A stretch of DNA of 15,420 bases from positions 1 to 15,420 of the forward strand of contig JAQUEZ010000147.1 in NCBI GenBank assembly GCA_028684915.1, given 5' to 3'. Under the pieces are notes generated by a model. The model ran no database searches, was not told where the DNA came from, and saw only the letters and a program-made list of their open reading frames with translations. The DNA comes from Desulfobulbus sp. (GTDB lineage Bacteria; Desulfobacterota; Desulfobulbia; Desulfobulbales; Desulfobulbaceae). Numbering within the stretch: position 1 is the first letter of the stretch; the number at the start of each line of letters is the position of its first letter. Shown one piece after another: positions 9,701-15,420 of the stretch. The position numbers and the translations under genes are program-made.

Positions 9701-9782
9701 TGTTTACCTGCCCTGCAAAGCAATCGACCACGGATTCAACCGCGCTGGTCTGATATGGCTGGACTTTGAACTTCAGTTTCAT
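6723..9782 (-). CDS. res: Type III restriction enzyme Res subunit (helicase-nuclease)
   Basis: This is the 1019-residue restriction subunit of a type III R-M system. It forms a complex with Mod, uses ATP to communicate along DNA, and cleaves when sites are unmodified. SF2 motifs are in order: Walker A ETGTGKT (104-110), DEPQ motif II (229-232), SATH motif III (255-258), motif V around [15 protein letters not shown] (531-545), and motif [11 protein letters not shown] (561-569). The C-terminal PD-(D/E)XK nuclease is visible as NPDW (D947) and AETK (E965, K967). All key residues are present, so it should be active. DEPQ in place of DEAD/DEAH is usual in Res proteins. The ATG is preceded by AAGGAGG with a 7-base spacer; this ribosome site grows out of the Mod stop codon, so the two are coupled. 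The length is normal for the family. Confidence 0.95.
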   Translation of the reverse strand: MKLKFKVQPYQTSAVESVVDCFAGQVNSSGIAYRIDPGIGKKDSKGQYQSSYLEQTGFKNTDLQLTDAQLLTNIQAVQRRQNLPLSDRLASSAGCKINLDVEMETGTGKTYCYVKTFFEMNKRYGWTKFIVVVPSIAIREGVLKSLEITAEHFTESYSKKTRFFAYNSRQLHHLESFSSDAGINVMVINIQAFNATGKDNRRIYDELDDFQSRKPIDVISSNRPILILDEPQKMEGKKTLEALAKFKPLMILRYSATHRTTHNKIHRLDALDAYNQKLVKKIAVRGIVVKGLAGTNAYLYLESIEISKQAPVARIEMEVRQGGGIKRIVKRLGRGDSLFVESNELDQYRDFVIAQIDANKDTVEFTNGHVLCAGDATGDVTEMAIRRIQIREAIKAHLEKEQVLFAQGIKVLSLFFIDEVVKYRDYSQADERGEYARIFEEEYEQVKAEYLSQLPLDGGGYQKYLTGIQVGRTHDGYFSIDKKTKKLTDPSFRTRGEDAGLSDDVDAYDLILKNKERLLSFAEPVRFIFSHSALREGWDNPNVFVMCMLKHSDNTISRRQEVGRGLRISVNQHGDRMDNPATVHDVNILTVVASESYKEFVGNLQREISDSLSARPRKADEAYFTGKVITTETGKVEITPAMAKQIYKYLLKNDYTDDVDQVAEAYHEAKANGTLAPLPPELIPHSQQIFNLIDSVFSESQLPDVGDDRKPKINPLNANFEKKEFKALWSRINQKAVYRVEFDSSELIRNCIRVLDVDLRVTPLQYTIQGGVQADQITDTQLRSGDGFSLTGTKVETHNASIHSMVTYDLLGKIAENTQLTRKTIAEILSGVQPVVFKQFKQNPEHFIAEASRLINEQKATIIIERLSYDSIAETHDIDIFTTGQSKQDFTRASEKLKNHIYDYVITDSKIEREFVKELDTSSEVVVYAKLPRGFAIPTPVGNYNPDWAISFKEGSVKHIYFVAETKGSMSTMQLRAIEERKIECARKFFAEINRRIDPEHVKYDVVTSYGKLMEIVGA

Positions 9783-9789
9783 GCCCAGC

Positions 9790-9797
9790 CCTCCTTA
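9790..9797 (-). promoter_or_regulatory. Ribosome binding site of res, overlapping the mod stop codon
   Basis: TAAGGAGG on the minus strand contains the TAA stop of mod (9795-9797) and a near-perfect Shine-Dalgarno sequence seven bases before the res ATG. A ribosome finishing Mod would be placed directly at the Res start, which supports balanced production of the two subunits. Confidence 0.8.
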
Positions 9798-11789
9798 TAT
9801 CGACTTCACTTCGGTGCCCGGAGACATCTGTTTGAAGATCTGTTCCACGTTGATCTTGACGGCATCTGAGGCAAAACCGTTGTCACGGAACACAACCCGC
9901 AGCGGCTCAAAATGCGCTAGCTCTTTGACCAGATCCTCATTCACACCTGTATCGAAACAGGCGGCTAAATCGTAAGGCGGTTGATTCACAAAAAAGACGG
10001 TTTTGCCTTGGATGGACTCCTGACGGATGGGAAGCGAAAGATCCACGCCCCAGTCCAATAATACCTGGAAGAGGAGATCTTCGTGCTCGCGCCCCGGTTT
10101 GACATTATTGGTGAGGAGGGAAAGCTGGCCCTGGTCAATGCCATCGGGTGTGTAGTAGACGTCGGCCATGTTGGATGAATCAATCTTGAGGACACGAAAG
10201 CCGATGTCCTTGTTCCACCCCTCGTGGCATTCGCCTTCTAGAATCTTCTTGCCAGAACGACGGATACGCTCTCTACCGATTTCTGCGATGGTTTTGAAGC
10301 CTGCCCTGAATGCCTCTGATTTTTCATCACATGTCTCGGGAAGCTGCACCATTATGAATCGGCGATTTTGCCCATCCAACGCATTTTGGAGGAAAGCTGC
10401 ATGCGCAGTTGTTGCACTGCCAGCGAAGAAGTCCATGATAATATTATTTTCAGAATCTGTCCCCACTGCCATATCAACAAATTTTTGGACAATGGTCTCG
10501 TCCTTCGGGTAGTCAAAATATCCGCCCCCGAGAAGTTTTGAAAGGCGCTCAGATGCAGATCGAGCCGGTTGATAGAAGACACTTTGCGGCGTCTGAGAAT
10601 CGGTTTCGTGTAGGTACCGTCTAACCATAATACTCGTTGAAGATATGAAGGAAATTCTCCCTTCCTCTACCATTTCGTTGAACTTTTCTTGAGAGAAACC
10701 CCATCCACGATTTGGGCGCAATGGTATAAGCTCTCCTGTCTTTGGGTTCCTCAGTTCAAATTTTCGGCCACCAGGTGCGGTGGGATCGTCTTCCTTGTAA
10801 GCGCCACGCTCATCGATGTATCGAAACCGTCTGTGGCCAAACGATGGAGTGGCTTTCATTGCCCGATACCAACCTGCGAGCTCCTCAGATGCGGTTTCAA
10901 AATCGCTACCATGTGTTTTCTTTAACCTCTCCACTTCCTTTAATACAGGTTCGACACCCTCTTTTGTGACAGACCAGGATATTGGTGTGGCATGTTTCTC
11001 CTTGACGTAACAGAGAACATATTCGTGACAGACGCCAATCTGCCTGGCATCATTTTTATTCGCTCCCTCCCATACAATTTCTGTAATAAAGTTTTCTGCA
11101 CCGAAAATCTCGTCTAGAAGTTGCCGCAATCCCGCGACTTCGGTGTCGTCGATACTGACAAATAAAGCGCCATCATTGCAAAGAAGATTTTTGGCCACTT
11201 TAAGCCGTGGGTACATCATCGAAAGCCAATCCGAGTGAAACCTCCCATTGGCCTCCGTATTTGCCACCAGCCGATTACCTTTTTCATCCTTCTGATTAGA
11301 TCTTTTCAAGAATCCTTCTGTGTTCTCTGCAAAATCGTCTTCATAGATAAAGTCGTTACCCGTGTTGTACGGTGGGTCGATGTAAATCATTTTGACTTTA
11401 CCGAGGTAGGTTTCCTGAAGCAGCTTCAAGGCTTCTAGGTTGTCGCCTTCAATAAACAGGTTCTTGGTGGTGTCGAAATTCACGCTCTCTTCACGACAGG
11501 GGCGCAGGGTTTTGGCGATGGGAGCGTTGGCGGTGAGCAATGCTTCTCGTTTTCCTGGCCAGTTGAGGTGGTAGCGCTCCTGCGGTCCTTCCACGATGGA
11601 CTCGGACAACTCCTGCCGCAACTGATCAAAATCAACCGCCAGCTTCAACCGGCCGCTTTCACCTTTAGCCTCGGTCACACACCCGGGAAACAGCTCGCGG
11701 ATACGAGCGATGTTGTCCTGGGTCAGGTTCGGGGAGTGCATTTTCATCTTTTCCATTTCAGTATTCCATGTTGAGACCGTTGCTTCCAT
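9795..11789 (-). CDS. mod: Type III DNA methyltransferase Mod subunit (adenine-N6, beta class)
   Basis: This 664-residue protein transfers a methyl group from S-adenosylmethionine to adenine in an asymmetric site and gives the R-M complex its specificity. The motif order is beta class: catalytic DPPY (138-141) first, then the target-recognition region (about 235-420), then a PK-type motif X (FDYPKD, 425-430) and the AdoMet-binding motif I DFFAGSAT (453-460). The annotated ATG (11787-11789) shares its A with the TAA stop of the Abi_2 gene (TAATG). In-frame ATGs at codons 11, 14 and 16 are alternatives, and the upstream ribosome site is weak, so the exact start is uncertain. The ends of the gene are near 48-55% G+C in counted lines, while the middle falls to about 37-38%, as expected if the recognition domain has been exchanged. 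Res follows 12 bp downstream. Confidence 0.95.
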   Translation of the reverse strand: MEATVSTWNTEMEKMKMHSPNLTQDNIARIRELFPGCVTEAKGESGRLKLAVDFDQLRQELSESIVEGPQERYHLNWPGKREALLTANAPIAKTLRPCREESVNFDTTKNLFIEGDNLEALKLLQETYLGKVKMIYIDPPYNTGNDFIYEDDFAENTEGFLKRSNQKDEKGNRLVANTEANGRFHSDWLSMMYPRLKVAKNLLCNDGALFVSIDDTEVAGLRQLLDEIFGAENFITEIVWEGANKNDARQIGVCHEYVLCYVKEKHATPISWSVTKEGVEPVLKEVERLKKTHGSDFETASEELAGWYRAMKATPSFGHRRFRYIDERGAYKEDDPTAPGGRKFELRNPKTGELIPLRPNRGWGFSQEKFNEMVEEGRISFISSTSIMVRRYLHETDSQTPQSVFYQPARSASERLSKLLGGGYFDYPKDETIVQKFVDMAVGTDSENNIIMDFFAGSATTAHAAFLQNALDGQNRRFIMVQLPETCDEKSEAFRAGFKTIAEIGRERIRRSGKKILEGECHEGWNKDIGFRVLKIDSSNMADVYYTPDGIDQGQLSLLTNNVKPGREHEDLLFQVLLDWGVDLSLPIRQESIQGKTVFFVNQPPYDLAACFDTGVNEDLVKELAHFEPLRVVFRDNGFASDAVKINVEQIFKQMSPGTEVKSI

Positions 11790-12688
11790 TACGCTATCTG
11801 ATCACGCCAAATTGGCCTATCCCGCCAGCTATCCGGAAAGCCCATGTGACACTCCGTTACTTCCGGGTGTTTGGCAAACAATTTCCCCAACCGCTTTTTC
11901 CAGCTGTGAGGATTGATTTGATCCATCAAATACGCCAGCATGACCAAGGTGTTATAAAGCTTCTTGCCATCTGCGGTATTAAAATTTACAAGGAGTTCAA
12001 GCGGGTTCCGGCGTGGTAGCTTCCAGGCAAAAATAAATTCCCGGTTCCAGAGCCGTGCATGGTGGGCACAAAGATTACGGACAATACTCAGGTGATGAAG
12101 AAAGGAGGTGAGATTTACCTCGTCAAGACCGTACACCTTGGCAATGGCATTTCGATCCTTGCCATGACACAGGTTGGCATACCATTTGGAAAGTTGCCCC
12201 AGGGTCATGACTTCGCAAATAACCCATAATGGCGGCAAGGCCTCATCGTACGCATCAAAATGACGGAGAAAGACCTCGGAACTGGAGCGAACCACTTCCT
12301 TCAGGTTTCGGACGTTCTCCTCATGCGACCAGCGTCCTGTTTTAAAAATGCGGCTCTCAAGATGGGCATGCGGGCCATAGGTATGGGAAAGATGATAGGC
12401 CCAGCGAGTGCGCAAGGACACTTCAAGACGTTCAATGGCATCCATGATCAGGAGACGTAGTTCCCGGTCAAAGATGTAATGTTCAAGAACGGTGTCGAAA
12501 CGGGTGTTGGGTTTAAAACGATGGGTGGGATGATCTTGCTCGAAGGGAAGCCAATAGGCGGCAAGACGATAATAGTTCAGGTGGGAGAGATACCTCCTGG
12601 CTCGCTCAGGATCACCAATCTCCATCCCTCTTGAACGAAGGATATCAACTTGCTCTTCGAATGTCTTTGGGGGCTTAGAAAAGCGCAT
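11789..12688 (-). CDS. Abi_2 family abortive-infection protein (AbiD/AbiF-like, HEPN-type)
   Basis: This protein belongs to the Abi_2 family (PF07751), which includes the lactococcal phage-resistance proteins AbiD and AbiF. The N-terminal signature is visible: KPPKTFEEQVDILRSRG, followed by YLSHLNYYRLAAYWLPF and FDTVLEHYIFDRELRLLIMDAIERLE-type helices. Further on, RNLCAHHARLWNR carries an R-N-x3-H motif like that of HEPN ribonucleases (R215, H220 when counted from the upstream ATG at 12719-12721). From family knowledge it probably cleaves or binds RNA and stops growth of infected cells; that is not shown here. I prefer ATG 12686-12688 (299 residues) because GGGGGAG lies directly before it, although only 2 bases away, and because the alternative ATG at 12719-12721 sits inside a predicted hairpin stem. 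Its stop overlaps the mod start by one base (TAATG), so it is tied to the R-M genes. Confidence 0.88.
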   Translation of the reverse strand: MRFSKPPKTFEEQVDILRSRGMEIGDPERARRYLSHLNYYRLAAYWLPFEQDHPTHRFKPNTRFDTVLEHYIFDRELRLLIMDAIERLEVSLRTRWAYHLSHTYGPHAHLESRIFKTGRWSHEENVRNLKEVVRSSSEVFLRHFDAYDEALPPLWVICEVMTLGQLSKWYANLCHGKDRNAIAKVYGLDEVNLTSFLHHLSIVRNLCAHHARLWNREFIFAWKLPRRNPLELLVNFNTADGKKLYNTLVMLAYLMDQINPHSWKKRLGKLFAKHPEVTECHMGFPDSWRDRPIWRDQIA

Positions 12689-12700
12689 TGCTCCCCCGAG

Positions 12701-12753
12701 ACATAAAAAGTAACCCCCCATGGTGCGCAGAGCTTACGAGATGCGTGGGGGGT
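12701..12753 (-). terminator. Candidate intrinsic terminator or attenuator upstream of the Abi_2 gene
   Basis: Read on the minus strand, ACCCCCCA (12753-12746) can pair perfectly with TGGGGGGT (12720-12713). An inner CGCA/TGCG pairing extends the stem across a 5-base bulge. Just after the stem come TTAC and five T residues (12709-12705). The arrangement is that of a Rho-independent terminator for transcripts leaving the helicase-DUF4391 pair, but the T-tract is interrupted, so read-through or attenuation into abi-mod-res is also possible. Confidence 0.5.
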
Positions 12754-12780
12754 GTTGTTCGATATTCAGATGATGATGAA

Positions 12781-12809
12781 TTCATAAACTTTACTGCCTA
12801 TTTTAGCAA
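12781..12809 (-). promoter_or_regulatory. Weak candidate sigma-70-type promoter for abi-mod-res
   Basis: On the minus strand TTGCTA (12809-12804) and TATGAA (12786-12781) are separated by 17 bases; each matches 4 of 6 consensus positions. It lies in the only sizeable gap of the window (12689-12811). A transcript from here would pass through the G/C hairpin before reaching the Abi_2 start, so the hairpin would then act as a leader element. Matches this weak are common by chance. Confidence 0.22.
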
Positions 12810-12811
12810 GA

Positions 12812-13477
12812 TTATTTTTCCAATTCCGACAACACGATTTTTATTTCGCGCAATTCGGCATTGATCGCCACCTTGCGGTTGAATTGTTTCTCTTTGCGCA
12901 TTCGAGCCTCACAACGAACGAGTTCACGTTGCTTGATTCGAATGCGCTCCATCCTCTCCACCCGCGCTTGCAAGCCTTCGCCTGGTCGTGCCGGGTACGG
13001 CATCAGAGGCGCCAGTAAGTGGCCATAGAGCGCTTCGAGGTCGAAAACCATCGGCAGCGGCATGCGTAACGTATCTCCGAGTGTCCAGTCACCGTCGAAA
13101 TACTCACTAACGACCCATTTGGTAGCATCGGCTTCATTGGGCCGCTTAAAGGCAGCGGTGGGTTTCACTTTGCCGTCGTGCTTGAGTTCAAAGATGATCG
13201 GGAAAGGGATAGCCTGATCAATGCAACGCAGCACCTCAGTTTTGAGTTCGTCACCTCTCAAAGCAATACTGAAAACCTGAATTTCGGGAACAGCCACCGT
13301 TCCCTTGATATTAATGGTTTCCGGAGCAAGTTTGTATTGCCAGGAGATCTGCTCTACCTGCCGGACAAAAAGCTCTTTTATGGCCGAGGTTGGGCGGGCA
13401 TGCTCATAGATTTTGCTTTTGGGCAGCACACGGCCGAAAGCGGCTTTCTTTGGATAGTCGAAAAGCACGGTTGTCAT
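12812..13477 (-). CDS. DUF4391 domain-containing protein
   Basis: This is a 221-residue protein of the DUF4391 family (PF14335), function unknown. Residues 1-160 form a mixed alpha/beta domain with recognisable stretches such as PFPIIFELKHDGKVKPTAAF (91-110), DGDWTLG (128-134) and LEALYGHLLAPLMP (147-160). The last 50 residues (about 171-221) are a highly charged helix rich in Arg, Lys and Glu, likely a coiled coil for binding a partner or nucleic acid. It has no signal peptide or membrane segment. Its ATG overlaps the stop of the upstream helicase (ATGA), with GAAGGAAGG just before the start, so the two are translationally coupled and probably work as a pair. From memory, DUF4391 genes often lie between a SNF2-like helicase and type III mod/res genes, as here. 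The E-L-K stretch resembles part of a PD-(D/E)XK core, but a matching Asp is not clear, so I do not call it a nuclease. Confidence 0.82.
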   Translation of the reverse strand: MTTVLFDYPKKAAFGRVLPKSKIYEHARPTSAIKELFVRQVEQISWQYKLAPETINIKGTVAVPEIQVFSIALRGDELKTEVLRCIDQAIPFPIIFELKHDGKVKPTAAFKRPNEADATKWVVSEYFDGDWTLGDTLRMPLPMVFDLEALYGHLLAPLMPYPARPGEGLQARVERMERIRIKQRELVRCEARMRKEKQFNRKVAINAELREIKIVLSELEK

Positions 13478-15420
13478 CCTTCCTTCTGTACCACGAGAAA
13501 GGCGACAAGTTCGAAATCGTCAAGCCCGGCGATGGTGTTCACTAGGGCCGTGGTTTTACCGCCAGTAAAAAGGCTATCGAGATCCTTCTCCTCTTTCACG
13601 TCAATCATCGTACGGATGGCGGTACTGAGCAGGTCGGAATAGCGAATCATGTCACGACCTTCGTCCGTCTGCTGATTAAAAAGGCGGCAGACTTCGACGA
13701 TGGGTTTCGATTGCCCTTTGCAACTGGAGCGAACCAGATCGAGAAGTGGCTTGACTTCGGTGTGATTGGCTATGACCTCACCGTCGTTGGCGATATAGAT
13801 CAAGTAGTAAGGATGTAGCCGGTTCTGTTGATTGATGTTGACGGCATGATTGCGGTTTCGCAGGGCGAAGATGACACCAGGGTGTAAACCCAAATCGGGC
13901 CTGGAGGGGACAACGGCATGCATGCCATTGGGCACATTGGCGAGATCGCCATTGGTTTTGACATAGTTCAGCAGATCCATCCGAAAGTCGTTCAGGCCAA
14001 GGTCGGTAATAGATACCCCAGTCTTCAAGTCTTCCAGTTCGATAACCTCTTCCTGCAGTCGTCGGAGTTGCTCTTTCCGATAGGAAATCTCACTACTTTT
14101 AGCCGTAAGGACGTTGTCGTCGCCGGTGGCTGTCACGTCGGCAATGATCATCCGGTTTTCGACCCGTTCCTTGAGATTGATGTATTCGTCCAGGGAGATA
14201 TCGGGCCAGTAGTTCACCAACTGGATAGCCTTGTTAATGGAGCCAATACGGTCGATCCGGCCGAATCGTTGAATGATGCGGACCGGGTTCCAATGGATGT
14301 CATAGTTGATCAGGTAATCGCAGTCCTGGAGGTTCTGCCCTTCGGAGATACAGTCGGTGCCGATCAGAATATCCAGCTCGGCCGGTTCCTTTGGCAGGAC
14401 CTGGGCCTTTTCCTTGGCGCGAGGCGAGAAAAGCGTCAACAGTGATTGGAAATCATAGATCTTTTTGAGGGTTGATTTCGGCGTATCCTTGCCAGTTACT
14501 TTTCCAGTGTGCAGTCCTTTTGTTGCCAGTATGGCATCTGCCAGGTTGTTATAGAGGTAATTGGCTGTATCGGCAAAGGCAGTGAAAATGAGGACTTTTC
14601 TATTGCCGTCGTTAATAGGGCTCTCAATCTTACTCAGAATCAGGGATTTCAGGTGTTGCAGCTTGGCATCGTCCTTGGGTGTGACTTTTGCCATGGAGTT
14701 CAGCAGAACGTTAATGACTTTCAGATCCGCCTTCAGGTCATCTTCCCATGAAGGAAGATCCATGTCGGCAAGGTTGATTTTAACCTTACTGCCAATTTCA
14801 GCCTCATCTGTTGGAAGATCATCTTCTTCGGGCTCGAGGTCTGCCAGGCTATTGGTCCAGTCGGAAACGCTATCAGCACTACCTGTGACCTTAAACGAAT
14901 GGATTTTGCTCAGGGTGCGGCTGTGGTTGTCATGCAGGCTTTGCAAGGTGAGGCGAAAGGCCTCGACTGAACTTTCCAGGCGCTTGAGCAGGTTGGTCGT
15001 CATCAACGCTTGTAGGCTTCGTTCACGGTCAGCCTGCTTCAGTTTTCCTTTGCCGCCTTCTACCAGGGTGTCGTAGAGGTCTTCATATTTCTTGAGGCGA
15101 CTGGGCAGGATGTAGCTAATCGGAGCGTAGACAGCGAGCTTGAGCATCGAGAGGTGCTCAAAGATCTCGTTAAAGCTCATGACATCCGTGCGTCCGGTCA
15201 ATGGCGAATGGAACGACAGGGGCTTGCGGCGTTCGGGAAATTGGCCAATATCGCTGGTGTCGTAGAAGGTTTGAATGTGCTTGCGTGAACGGGCAATGGT
15301 GACGCTGTCCAGCAGTTCAAAAAAATCAAAATCAAGGGAATCCAGGATAGCTCGTGCCGTACGATCCTCCGGAGCCAATTTTGACCACTGGTTGAAGACC
15401 GTCTGGGCATTGCGGAAAAT
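13474..15420 (-). CDS. SNF2-type helicase, C-terminal part; 5' end beyond window
   Basis: This is the C-terminal part of a large SF2/SNF2-like ATPase, with 648 visible residues. The frame stays open to the right edge, with IFRNAQTVFNQWSKL encoded upstream of a TTG at 15376-15378 that could otherwise be mistaken for a start. The second RecA-like domain is clear: motif IV KVLIFTAFADTANYL (about 14562-14610), motif V GTDCISEGQNLQ (about 14326-14361), NYDIHWNPVRIIQ, and motif VI QRFGRIDRIG (about 14242-14271) with its arginine fingers. An acidic linker (PEEDDLPTDEAE) precedes it, and a C-terminal extension of about 240 residues follows. The Walker A and DEAH half must lie to the right of the window; relatives often carry a PLD-like nuclease or other N-terminal domain, which cannot be seen here. 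It overlaps DUF4391 by 4 bp. The probable role is DNA translocation or remodelling for the adjacent R-M system. Confidence 0.88.
   Translation of the reverse strand: MFRNAQTVFNQWSKLAPEDRTARAILDSLDFDFFELLDSVTIARSRKHIQTFYDTSDIGQFPERRKPLSFHSPLTGRTDVMSFNEIFEHLSMLKLAVYAPISYILPSRLKKYEDLYDTLVEGGKGKLKQADRERSLQALMTTNLLKRLESSVEAFRLTLQSLHDNHSRTLSKIHSFKVTGSADSVSDWTNSLADLEPEEDDLPTDEAEIGSKVKINLADMDLPSWEDDLKADLKVINVLLNSMAKVTPKDDAKLQHLKSLILSKIESPINDGNRKVLIFTAFADTANYLYNNLADAILATKGLHTGKVTGKDTPKSTLKKIYDFQSLLTLFSPRAKEKAQVLPKEPAELDILIGTDCISEGQNLQDCDYLINYDIHWNPVRIIQRFGRIDRIGSINKAIQLVNYWPDISLDEYINLKERVENRMIIADVTATGDDNVLTAKSSEISYRKEQLRRLQEEVIELEDLKTGVSITDLGLNDFRMDLLNYVKTNGDLANVPNGMHAVVPSRPDLGLHPGVIFALRNRNHAVNINQQNRLHPYYLIYIANDGEVIANHTEVKPLLDLVRSSCKGQSKPIVEVCRLFNQQTDEGRDMIRYSDLLSTAIRTMIDVKEEKDLDSLFTGGKTTALVNTIAGLDDFELVAFLVVQKEG

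Noticed and set aside
13918..14445. Plus-strand open frame of 175 codons opposite the helicase
   Set aside because: It overlaps helicase motifs V and VI on the other strand; composition alone explains it.
15376..15378. TTG as the start of the helicase gene
   Set aside because: The frame continues open to the window edge with plausible helicase sequence, and the N-terminal ATPase motifs must lie further upstream.
1..15420. Prophage or transposon carrying the island
   Set aside because: No integrase, transposase, phage structural gene, tRNA, terminal inverted repeats or target duplications could be seen within the window.

Overview
The window is one uninterrupted run of ten genes, all on the minus strand. 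It reads from the right edge to the left edge with short gaps or overlaps; the largest gap is about 120 bp. It looks like a chromosomal defence island with an sbcDC pair at its downstream end. There are no RNA genes, CRISPR arrays, transposases or recognisable phage structural genes. Base composition (60-base lines I counted range from about 28% to 65% GC) and the style of the SbcC and type III R-M proteins suggest a Gram-negative proteobacterium or desulfobacterium-like organism. That assignment is only a guess.

Layout in transcription order, right to left. (1) The C-terminal half of a SNF2-type helicase (13474-15420, 5' end outside the window) overlaps by ATGA (2) a DUF4391 protein (12812-13477). 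A gap of about 120 bp follows, with a GC-rich hairpin and T-tract that could be a terminator or attenuator. (3) An Abi_2 (AbiD/AbiF) family HEPN-type protein (11789-12688) is joined by TAATG to (4) a type III Mod DNA methyltransferase (9795-11789). (5) The type III Res helicase-nuclease (6723-9782) starts 12 bp after Mod. (6) A SIR2-domain protein (5519-6679) overlaps (7) a HerA-type ATPase (3625-5529), which overlaps (8) a tiny KTSC-domain protein (3417-3632). (9) sbcD (2184-3413) starts 3 bp later, and (10) sbcC (1-2172, 3' end outside the window) starts 11 bp after sbcD.

At least three defence modules are nested here: an extended type III restriction-modification set (helicase, DUF4391, Mod, Res), an abortive-infection type Abi_2 gene inside it, and a Sir2-HerA system that in characterised relatives depletes NAD+ on phage infection. 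The SIR2-HerA-KTSC stretch is clearly more AT-rich than both flanks and fits exactly between the end of res and the start of sbcD, so it looks like a foreign cassette. A local AT-rich dip in the middle of mod covers the expected target-recognition domain.

The most interesting points are the KTSC gene as a possible unreported third member of a Sir2-HerA operon, the translational linkage of sbcDC to the defence genes, the helicase-DUF4391 pair attached to a type III R-M system, and the HEPN-type Abi protein coupled to the methyltransferase.
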